From: Pholis gunnellus
Taxonomy: Eukaryota > Chordata > Actinopteri > Perciformes > Pholidae
Length of the DNA: 64,000 bases
Assembly: GCA_910591455.2 (NCBI GenBank)
Contig: OU342819.1
Location: 3,781,001-3,845,000, forward strand
Reading direction: 5' to 3'
Within the stretch, counting starts at the first letter, position 1. Each line of letters starts with the position of its first letter. Shown piece by piece: positions 24,037 through 35,300 of this stretch. Made by a program: the position numbers and the translations under genes. The notes under the pieces are model-generated. The model had not been told where the DNA came from, made no database searches, and was given only the letters and a program-made list of their open reading frames with translations.

Positions 24037-25268
24037 TGACTACGTTTACATGCAGGTTTGGAAAGGATCATCTGTCTAAGGCATGGGGAAACAACGTCAA
24101 TCTGTGAACATGCGGCAAAAACAATAAAGATGGCGGACTACCAGCATTGTAAGGCGACGCTAAGCAGCAACTCAACCTCGCCGCCTGTCCACGCAAGTCA
24201 CGTTTTGGTTTTGCCATATCACCTTGCGCACGAGAAAGATGCTAAAATAAATTGGTATCAAATATGTCAGCTACTATTGTTTGATTACTGGCAAATAGGG
24301 GTATAATGGTTCACAAAATTCTTGGTTCAATACGATAGTTGTGCCACGGTTCTGTGCAGCAAAAAAGCAGAAATGCCATCATAAAGTATATTTTTACTTT
24401 GAACAATGATGGATTCATTTGTGTACAGGAAGCTGCAGTAACTCCTGTTTTGTCTTTAACACATGGGCTGCTGTTGTGCTTCTGTGGAAGAAGGTCACAA
24501 TCTCTCTGATCTTTGGAGGAGGCCAGAGATCTGCTGCACTGCCATTGCTTTCTGAGACGCTAGATTAATGACATTGGCCTATTGATGTCATACAGTGATT
24601 CTCTGTTTGGGCTTTGTTTTTCTTTTATAAAGCATGAATTATGGTCTGGCGAAATGGGCTTGTGAATGAGTAGCATCACGGGGCTCAATAACAAGCATGT
24701 TCGTACAGCCTGCTTTTCCACTCTAGAGTTGGGTCTCATATGCTTCTGGCAAGTAGTTTTAGCAGTCAAGCGTGGATGGAGGTATTTCGTTAATGAAAGG
24801 TTGTTTTAACATTTTCTTTTTTAATCGAGGGGGGAATGAGCTTTTGAAAATATCAGTTCATGTGTAGACCCGGCCTAAGTCGTAACACAGTAGCTCGGTA
24901 CCATCCAACTAGCTAGCTGTTTATACTGCATATACATAACATGGGCTTCTTATTTGCTCAACTACAACTGTCAGTGCCCTTTCTATTACATGGCCAGGCC
25001 TGTACACACTGAAGTACAAGGGTCCGTCCCACTGCCAAGAGCAGAACTTAGACTTAAAGCTTAATAATGTCCAGAGACATCATTGGGAAATATGAACACA
25101 AACAGGATCATCAAAAGCCTAATATATGACTTAAGAGCTGGACTGTGTTTTGAAATTGTGATAATATATCATCTATTGATAAAAGCAACAACCCATTTGC
25201 TACAAAGAAACCGCAACAAGAATTGGCAATTTTGCTAATATATAGTGGACTGCATGTAAACGTAGTCA
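24037..25268. mobile_element. MITE with TGACTACGTTTACATGCAG termini, carrying a nested fragment
   Basis: The left end TGACTACGTTTACATGCAG (24037-24055) is the exact reverse complement of the right end at 25250-25268. The interior holds a second element starting at about 24296. No transposase is present. I did not find a clean target duplication. Confidence 0.75.
24296..24720 (+). mobile_element. Nested TAGGGGTGTAAC-family MITE, left end only
   Basis: It starts TAGGGGTATAATGGTTCACA, then AAATTCTTGGTTCAATACGA, the ends of a common fish hAT-like MITE. An internal block (CTTTTATAAAGCATGAATTA, then TGGTCTGGCGAAATGGG) reappears at about 31770-31810 beside a right end of the same family at 32148, which links the two copies. 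The right terminus is missing here. Confidence 0.55.
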
Positions 25269-25361
25269 ATACTCTCCAAACGCACACACAAGACACAATA
25301 ATGTGGACCGTGTGTCACTGACATACCGAGTATGTCATATGAGAAGAATGTGCCCACTTGG

Positions 25362-25362
<1 letters not shown>

Positions 25363-25428
<66 letters not shown>
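25363..25428. repeat. (CA)33 microsatellite
   Basis: An uninterrupted 66-bp dinucleotide array, the longest perfect microsatellite in the window. Its length predicts high polymorphism. Confidence 0.98.
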
Positions 25429-25434
<6 letters not shown>

Positions 25435-26388
25435 ATCTATGCATTGTATTTCTGCTTTCCTGAAGCATGACTGTAAAAGCAGAGTTACTGAATGCCAATT
25501 AATGAAAGTTGGTTAACAACTTAGTCCAGCCATTTCAGTATGAATTATTGCTTTATCATGTTTCGGGGAACCTCCATTTCCACTGAGCAGTGTTTGTGGA
25601 AAGAAATAGCAACGTTGAGAATTAATGGCGTCACCAGGATGGTTCCACATTTCTGAGCGCCGACTTCTGAGCAGATGCTAAATGTCTTATCAGTGCAGTT
25701 ACGCACAAGCCATGTCGCCGCTTAATTACTTCCTTGTCAGAAGTATAATAAAGACATTTTATAGAGAATGCTGACTGACTGTGTCTGTCGGTCATCTGAA
25801 AATGCAGGGCATTTGCAGCGAGCAAACGCGTTTTTTTAGATTGCGTAATACACATCGCAGAACGAAAGTCAGGACTGCAGCAGAGACAACACATAGACCC
25901 TTTAAGACCTAATGTGGCAGATGTATCCACATCACTTACAAATAGCCAAATGTTGGCATTTGGTTGCTTTTACTGTATGTCTCAACTGTGGAATGAATGC
26001 TAACGTTTGCCCTGATACAACCAATGTCTCTTTATTATAATACATGCTTACTCCAAGTGTATGGCACAAAACACAGCCATAGAGGGTAGAGAGAATTGTT
26101 ACAGTCATCAGTTCACGGCGACTCACAGAGCATAATACATCTAGAAAAGAAAATTATACATGGATCAGAAAGAACTAAAGATCACACGAGGGTGTCCTAT
26201 CTTTCCAAACTACTGACAATACAAAATAAAAAAAGGGGAAAAATATCAACTTTGTCATAAAATGAGTAAATTGTCAGGCTAAAATGTAGCAACAATTTAA
26301 ACTTAAATACAAGAAATGCGTCTCAACATGTTTGTTGCGGAGAATTTATACAAAATGGTGCTGCTGGGAGCATTAAAGGGCAGCATTT
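25429..26388 (-). other. Likely sfpq 3' UTR and downstream DNA
   Basis: This follows the sfpq stop on the minus strand. An AATAAA poly(A) signal on that strand (TTTATT on plus, about 26031) would give a 3' UTR of roughly 350 bp. No other gene is seen. Confidence 0.45.
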
Positions 26389-29300
26389 TTAAAAGCGGGG
26401 TTTCTTAGCAGGACCATCAAACTCCTCGCGGACCCTGCCGAACCCGGGGTTACCAGGAACCATTCCCCTAGGACCGCCCTGGGCGAAGCGCTCGTTGCGC
26501 TGTGGGGGGTCAATTTGCCAGGCAGGCAGATAGGAAGGGAGGGAGGGGGGTACGGTATCGGTTCAGTGCGCAAGCACACAGTTCATGTCCATGTGGAAGT
26601 GTATTAAAAAGGTATGGCAAGAGAGGTGATTCGTTTTATATTGTGAGATTTACAACACAACCAGCAGGAGACACATCCGGAGAAACCGTTCGTTCCAATA
26701 TGAAGGTCCACAGGTGCCACAGGTTACATACGGAAAAGGAAGAGAGGGTAATGCTTTCGTTAGTCAGTGCCTACCTAGTATGGTCTCTCCAGTGCATGCC
26801 AAGATCAGCCTCACTTTTTCTTAGCTCTAGTAAATGCTGCCCATATTTACCTCCTCAAGATCATTGCCTATAGCAACAGACAAACCTCTCGAAGGAGGCA
26901 TTTAGAATATAAATTACATTAATAAATGCTAAAGAAAAATTGTATATTCTTTGTGAAGGCAGAAGTCTTGTTTGCTTAGAAAAAAAAAAAAAAAGAGATA
27001 TATAAATGCTGTGCCATCGTAACAAATTCTGACTGAATTAAGTGAGTTCAAAAGTTTCTTGGGCAGAAATGATGGTGTGTTGCTCGACTGTCCAGCTATC
27101 ACAGCATGTATTATGGCACTGCATTGCTAAAACTCAACTAATGGTCCCAAATGGGACATGGATTTGAAGTATAGGGACTGGTCCAGGAATACATGTGTAG
27201 AATATAGGAGCACAGTATAAAGTAAACATTGCACAACATTCAGCATAACCATTTCTCCAACAAGAAAGCAATTTGTTCACCACAAAGTACATTTTATGCC
27301 AATCCAGCTCTGTGAAACTAGGACAGTGTGAGAGAGAGAAAGTCTCAAAGAACATAATCTCCATCAGAGGAGGCGGCTTTGATGTACGAAACTACAGTGG
27401 TGGTACAATATGGTAAGGACATACAAAATAATGTACTTTTATGAATATATCCTGAACTGGATCTACATTAGGGCCGCACAATATATCGTCTATTTATAGT
27501 CCCCGCGGTGTCAACTTACATGATTAACACATCGTGAAAGACTGCGACGTTGCACTCAGCTACATTTTAGTGCCGATTCCTTCGGACACTTTCACTTAAC
27601 TGGAAAAATACCTGTATACATCTTTTATTAAATCTGTTCCCTTTCAATGATCAATTTGTAAGTGTGCGAAAAAAAAAATCATTACAGCGTAGGATTGGGC
27701 TATAGGACTATTTTGAGTAGAAATATAGTATCTATATACAAATGTAACGTAAATTTTAGTAACAATTGCTTTTTCTGGTGCGGCCACGGGTTAAGATCGG
27801 CAGGAAGTTGGTCAGTCTTTCTGCATGACCGACACATTTTGCTGCTAGAAAAGTGATTGAGATGAACCGAGTAAAACTTGACAAACTGCATAATCTGAAT
27901 TCGGAAAAAAAGAGGAAACAACTTGCAATAAATCTTGACTTAAATATCCTGGGCCCTCTGCTGATTCCCACCCGTATTACATTTTTCAATAAAAGAATAT
28001 TGTTAATAATTTCCTGTCACTATTTTAACTTCAACAGGTAATTTGTTGTATCTTAGCAGAATGCTGAAAGCAGCAGAACAGAGTATACTTTAATATTTGT
28101 TTATTAGTAATATCAGTATTCAGAGAATGTGATCACATAATCTACATCAATCTGCTCAGCCCTTTTTTTACTGAGCTTTACATTTAGATGTGACTGCAGT
28201 GTGTCTTGGTGCACAGTCCATGGATTGAGAAAATGATGCATCGCCAACAACACTGCCAACAAACTTGAACCTAAAAATATTGTCAGTTCACAAAAAAACC
28301 ATTTCTACAATGACATTAAGAGGAAATGGCGCTTTAAATGCAAAGCAGGACTAAATAATTAGGGCATGCTATAATTAGCATCAATAAAGTTTGATTTGTC
28401 AAAAGTGAAGCGCACCATTTTTCAAATACAAAACAGTCCAGTAAGTTGAAGCATATGTTGTAATGCAAATACAAACGTATATAGAACTTCAACACTTGAT
28501 TAACAAGTTAAGTATTCTGGAAATGCTTTCCATTAATTTCACCTTCAATGTTAACACATGTTTAACCGGTCAACTGTAACCCAGCAACCAACATAACACT
28601 GGTACTACAATTCTGCCAAGGCAGATAATAGCCCAGTGTTCACCAATATCATCCTCATCACCGGTGATCACAAAGCTTTGCCTGCCCCCGTCAATTAATC
28701 CTGCTGTATTATATCATTTAGAATATTGTTTTCAAGATTGAATGCTTCATACCGTCAGCCTGCACTAAAAGCATTATAAATGCTCAGTTACAAAAAAAGA
28801 TGTTGAGAAGGTAAAGGCTGCTGGTCCAGAAGATGAACTACACCACTACTTCAGGTCTGAAATTGGCTTGTAGCACAAGAGGAGCTTTACACAGGATTTC
28901 ACACTGCCACCCAAAAATACAACTTTCTTCTTCTCATGACAGATGATACATCGAACTGCTAGCACAGCATGAAACAAAAGGGTATGTAAAACTAGATGAG
29001 AACATCGTTAAGGGGGGAAAAAAAACCTCAAGAAATTGTGCCTGTCCAGCTCACGTGAGACAGGTCTTGCAATAGCAGTCCACTACGCCAACGGTGTGAT
29101 AAGAGTGAGCAGAGCCACTGAAGTCTGTCTACAGCGGTTAGAGCAATCTCTTATGGTTTAGTGCAGGTTGACGGTTTCGGAACGATAACACTCAGCTGAA
29201 GGTAACTGAGGGGGCATGGCTAACCATTGAAAGAAACACTATCAGGCAGGCAGCATGTCTGTATCATTCAACAACCAGCAAGCCACCCGAAGACAGCTGG

Positions 29301-32300
29301 GAGCACAAAGTATTCATCTTTCCCGTCCGGTTTGGCCAGCTGGCCTCCAAGTTAAAAGATCAGCTGGGAGTCTCTCCAACAAACAGGAAAGTCGATCATG
29401 AACTACGTCAACTACTGATTGATCCACAAAGTGGGATACATTACCATTTCGTTGCCCATCAGGCCTCCTGCGGCTGGTCCCATTCCCTTCTGCCCCTCAA
29501 AGCCCAGTCCACCCATGGGGAACTTCTGGTTGGCTCCACCGAAGGGCATATCTGACAGAAACATCATAACAAGTCAAATAGAGGTACTGCACTTGAAATC
29601 AACGTGTTAGACGAACTCCTAATGTGGTCTGTTCGTTAGACAAGATATAGAATTGGGATGCACCGCTACAGCAGTGGCGGGCCGTCAGGGCCTGCAAAGC
29701 CTTCTCTGCTGGCCTAAACAGAATCAAAGTTATCTATTTTATAATTCTTCTTAAATACACTACATGTATTAGAATTTATACAAATATTTTCCCCATTATC
29801 TTATTTTCTCATTGCACAGCTACTGTCTTCCTCAGTTGCTCTGCTTCCAGTGCAGCTTGTTTTAAGTAGAGCTTTTATCCAATCAGTTCACCTCTGTGTC
29901 TCTAGGTAAGAAGAGAGGCCCCAGGCCTGCAGACTCACAAGTGAATCCAAGTGCAGTCTTCAACCAATCAGATCTTTAGTTTGACATGTTGGGCGCATTC
30001 TTTGACACGCCAGAGCTGCTAGCTGGCCTATAAGTACGTCAGCATTACGGGCAGCTCAGTTTGCAGGTGGAGTCCTGCAGTGGGGTGCAGTGTGTGCTGT
30101 GATTGGTCAGTGGGCGAGCACCTGACTTAAGTGAAACTTATGCTTGCTAGCAAAACTTAGGTTGTAGCAGTCAGAGTTCAAGTAGAAAGATATGGAAGAA
30201 ATGGCATTTTTAGTTTGTTTTTTTAACATCAAACTGCAGAAGGGGGAGGAGGAACTGATTTAGTGGCAGAGTTATTGGGAACGCCTTTCTCAAGAAGGAC
30301 ATTTCCGGACAAACTGGACATAGTAAGAAATGGCCGGCCAACCCCTCAGCTAGCAGCCCTGACCCAGCCAGGAAAAGGATTTGTGCGCCATGTTCAGTTC
30401 GCAAACTATGAACGGTATTCCTGGCTGACAGGGTCGGAGAAGAGCTGCAAATTGTATTGCTGGGAATGCCTATTATTTGCAACTGAACGTCTTGGTGTAT
30501 GGAGCCATGCTAGATTTCGTAACCTGAGCAAGGCCGCTACACGACACCAAAGTACGGCGGGACACGTACAAGCTACGGTGCTCTTGAAAACGTTTGGAGG
30601 GACCCGAGTGGATCTCCAGATCAACGAACAAATTCGCAGGGAAACGGGGCTCCACAATGAAAAACTTAAGAAGAATAGGGAAATACTGAAAAGACAGATT
30701 GTATTAGGGCTGCAACAACGAATCGATTATTAAAAGAGTTGGCAACGAATTTCATTATCGATTCGTTATGTCGCGCGATTATTACGGCACTCAATAATGC
30801 CGTGTTCACAACAAACGCGATTAACGCGGCGAGAATCACGTCATTTGCGCCGCCGGTCTCGCCGGGGACTATTTGTGTTCATTCGCGTGAATCGCGCTGG
30901 ACGCGCCGGAGAGGGGGCGCGGCTTATCGGCCTGAACTGTCCGCCATCAACCGTGGAAAAAAAAAAATCACCTCTATTTCTGCCTAGTAAGTGTTGTGGA
31001 AGTCCCAGATATCACGGGAAACTAAACGTCGTCATGTCTGGTTCATAACATAGTCATGGAGCGCCATGGATTTCATCGAGCTCACTGTGTCTAGCAAGCC
31101 ACATGTCGGCTGTTTACTACAGCTGTATGAACACATGATTTGGCGGCAATAAACCGACAAAAAGGGACTCCGAAATAACTACGTAATGATGCCCATTTGT
31201 ACTTGTTTTCTCAATGGAGCTCGGATCGATCGATGCTAGGCTATGCTAACATTGTATTAGCTCCATAAACACTCACAATAATGCCATCTAGATGTAAATA
31301 AGGCAGCGTCTATTCATTGTTTGCACTATATGGTTTACACACATAATTTGGTCCGGTTTCTATCGATATGAGATATCGTAGAGCTCTGGGTGAACACAGA
31401 CGGCTACAGTATTAATTTCCTGATTCAACAACGGCAGGAAGTCAGTGAGGACAGGAGAAACATCTCAACACTGATATGCTATCGCGCCAGAGCATCACGC
31501 GATTTGTTCAGTTGGAAATTAATGCTTTGTTTTTTTATCCGATTCATCGAAGAAAAAAAATCGACAGATTAATCGATTATTAAAATAATCGTTAGTTGCA
31601 GCCCTAGATTGTATCTTTGTTGTAAATAAATGTGACTGGTTCTTGTGAATTCGCTATTGTCATTGTGTTAATTACATCGATTTTGACCATATGCATTGTC
31701 CTTTAATTACGAAGCATACCGTCCTGCGTGGGTTTAGGGTACGGATAATTGAATCCGTTTGGGCTGTTTTCTTTTACAAAGCAAGAATCATGGTCTGGAG
31801 AAATGGGGATTGTGTGGCGATTGCTTAACCGTTTGAATTAGTAGGGAACAGCTGCCTAAACGCTGCGGGGAGAATGTAGCGTGAGTTTGTGTGTGTTGTT
31901 TTCCTTACTAAGCTAGTTTAGCATAGCCTCGCAGAACACAGTTGTGTTTTGTTTTGCTTCCGGGGTCAGGCGCTGACCAGGAAACTAAACAGAGACAAAC
32001 AGACCGTTGTCTCCACCGAAAACATTATATTTACCACAATTTAAGCTTCTGCATTTTCCAAATGCACTAGTATTATTCAAACGTATTGTTCGGTTTGTAA
32101 GCCTCGTACCGAACGGTTTAATATGAATACGTGATGTTACACCCCTAGAAACAAATAACCGTAGCGCCATCATGAGGTTATTAGGTGGTGTTTCAGCTGC
32201 AAAACAGCAGTGAAGGCCCAGGTATAAAATGCACTGCCCGCCACTGCGCTACAGATATCGGGCCGATACCGACTCCAACTGATCGATCTGGTTTTGGTAA

Positions 32301-35300
32301 AAACATGGGGGATATAATTAATTCAAGTCTATGTTGTGTACTATATACATCAAATACACTGGAATTATAATTCCTATTTTGACCAATTTGTTGCTACATT
32401 AAAAAGGAGGCACACCATGCTCGTTTTCAGGCACAACATGTTTACATGCTTTTAATGCTTGGAAAAAAAATATTCCTCATACCACCATATTCCCCTTTTG
32501 TCTTTGTCTGAATACATGACGTGTGTATTCCACATGAATTCAACGTTTCAATACTTCACAGTATTTATATAGACTAAAAAAGAAGACATGAAAATCTCAA
32601 TTTACAATATGGGACCTTTATAAAAAAAAAAAAAAAATGTATAAAGGTTATATAACATTTTAATTGTAATGGGTGTTTATTTCTAACAATTGACTACTGT
32701 ATGATTTATTATATTAATCAGTAACAAGTTAGTATGTTTACCGGTGTACGTTTGTTACATGTTTTACAATATTAAGAAAGCAATGGTTAAGTCAAGCCTG
32801 TTGCTGCCTTACAAATAAAAGAATGACCCAGTATTTTCCACACAGTGAGGCCCACAGTTTATTGGCTTAACACTGGTGTTGGATCAGTGCTCTGTATCGG
32901 CTGACATCCAAGGCCCAGGTATTGCCATCGGGAATGAAACAGGCCCTAATATATTACATTTACTTAGGTATCAGTGTCTCGTTTCATATGAAATCACGAA
33001 ACACTGAGGAAACAACCAGAGTTCTGTATTAAATACAAATACTCATTAGCAAAAACTAATGCAGTCTAATATTAAAGCCCTGCAAAAAAATGAAAAAAAT
33101 CCTACATTCATGTTTTCTTAACTGTTTTAGAGGTTCTGGTTAAACTCTTTCATGCTGGGCGCTGAAGTTTGTGGTGCTGTTGAATTGAATTATTCTGATA
33201 TACATGGGGCTCATCTTAATGCCTCTATAGTTTCTAAATAAGCAACCTCAATGAAATTACTTAAAAGAACTTACCACCACTCATTCCCAAAGCTCCACCG
33301 GGATTCATTCTCATTTCTCTGTCCCTCTGTAATAACAAAAGACAAAGACAAGAAAATAAATATTGAACCGGACAAATATTTATGAAATATCTTCCTAGAC
33401 TGCATATCAGTCTTGTTTTCTGTGGTTAAGTTAAACTCACATCCATGAAGTTGCCCATCCTGTAGTTCTCATCACGCTGGCGGCGCATCTGTTCTTCCAT
33501 ATCCCTCTTGCGAATCATCTCTTCTTCCCGCCGGCGGCGCTCTTCCTCTTGTCTTTACAAACAAAAAAACATTAATCACGTGATCCCGATATTGCATTGA
33601 AAAGTTTTGGTGTTTGAGAGGACGCCCGAATGACCAACATCAATTGACAATCAGAATTCTAAGGAACATAAATACCTGATCTGCATCTCCTTTCTCTTTT
33701 GCATCTCCTGACTGTGTATCTCCTCCATGCGTCGCAGTTCCTCCTGTCTCCTCAGCAGATCTGAAAGGAAACCAGCATATTTAATTGTGGCACTTGAAGA
33801 CTAAGATATCCGGTGAGTGACATCTTTTCTCAAGTGATAAATATCAGAAAAATACAATCCAACCGCTGCAGGGCCTTTTTTTCTTTTGTAAACCCAGCAA
33901 CAATACGACTAAACTTGCCTTGTCTGAGCAGGTTGGCCTGGTGCTCGTGGAAGGCGTCCTCCATCTCGCTCTCCAGCTTCTCGCGGGCCTCGCGCATGTT
34001 CTTCTCCACCTGCTGCCTCTGCTGCTTCTCCATGTCATCCAGGGACTTCCAGCGCTTGGAGTACTCGTATTCGAAGGTGCCAGGACGAGCAAAACGAGGA
34101 GGTTCCTCACGCTCTCTATGGAGGTAATATACAGATTGATTAGATTAAGATACCATAGACCTGTGGAGTTCTGCCCTGTGGTGGAAATACTACCATTTCA
34201 GAATTAACTAGGAACATTTTGAGGGAATAAATGTTCAAACACCATTCTTTTGAAACTGGCCAGTAATTTGTTTTCAACTTGTCTATAGTAGTCAACTTAA
34301 TAAAGTGAGCAACATGGGTACCGGTGCTAATTGCCAGTGAGGGGACTCATATGCAGCAGGCAACATCCTTTCTCTTCCTTGCCTTGCTTTACACACATTA
34401 CCATCTGCCACTCCACACCAATGATTGATTTTTAACAGCTGCAATCCCTGAACCTAACCCCTCACCCCTCTCACACCATCTGCTGCTCACAACGACTTGC
34501 AGTACATTTGCATAATAAAACTGCTAAACTTATCCCTCCAGAAGGCAAATGGATGGGACAAAGAGTGATTGGCTTACGCTTGATATCTGGGGTTCTTCTG
34601 TGCCAGCTTTTCTGGAAGACCATCTTCATCATCAAACTGCTCCAGAGGCTCGACAACGACGGGCCGGGGTGACCTGGAAAGGGTGAAACGAGCAAAGGCG
34701 AATAAGCAACGGATTTAAGGCACCTTTATGGAGGTGTATCGGCTCATTATGCGCGCAGGGATTTTTAAACTTCAACTTTACTTACGTAGTAAGCAGGAAG
34801 ACGCCCTCGTTGCACCGATCCAGGGCCTTTCTGGCTGCTGGTTTGGACGCAAACTCGACAATGCCCTTGCCGGTGGAGCGGCCACGGTCGTCTACGATGA
34901 CGATGGATCTCTCGACCATTCCGAACTGCGAGAAAGCTTCTTCCAGGAGCTCGTTGGACACAAACGGCGACAGATTCTTCACGGACAGAGCAGCGGAGTG
35001 TGTGGCAAACCGGACGCGCAGGGGTCGGCTTTTCATCGGTGTATCGTCCAACTCAGCTTTTGCTATCTCTGCAAGAGCACGCGACTCCTACGAGAAACCA
35101 AATGAACCATTACTCTTTTAACCCTGAGATCAATATAATTATTTTACCAAATTTTGCCCTGGGCATGAATAAAGCATCTATCTTTCTTTTTACACAAACC
35201 ATTGACTTTTCTTACACCGTTTAATCAGAAAATATCAAATGATTGTTAGCTGCATTGTCAAACTGGACCTCAAATTCTTGCACAATAACTAAGAAACTGA

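Larger units (their letters stand above)
29672..32246 (+). mobile_element. hAT element with perfect 8-bp target duplication, in sfpq intron 8
   Basis: The left end CAGTGGCGGGCCGTCAGGGC and the right end, on the reverse strand, CAGTGGCGGGCAGTGC share an 11-bp terminal inverted repeat of hAT type. The 8-bp target duplication CGCTACAG flanks it exactly (29664-29671 and 32247-32254). It encodes an N-terminal transposase fragment on the plus strand, is disrupted by a nested MITE (30705-31606) and also carries the right end of a TAGGGGTGTAAC-family MITE (to about 32148). It is 2.57 kb and clearly non-functional. Confidence 0.88.
29654..32940. mobile_element. Outer MITE (GGGATGCACCG ... CGGTGCATCCC type) split by a hAT insertion
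   Basis: The left remnant TTGGGATGCACCGCTACAG resumes after the inserted hAT as ATATCGGGCCGATACCGACT. The far end reads TTGGATCAGTGCTCTGTATC, then GGCTGACATCCAAGGCCCAG. These are sequences of a common fish MITE whose copies start GGGATGCACCGATA. The right terminus is eroded, so the outer limit is approximate. Confidence 0.55.

Noticed and set aside
30739..31048. GC-rich frames inside the nested MITE as a host gene
   Set aside because: They lie wholly between MITE termini with a perfect target duplication and show no homology, so they are transposon filler.
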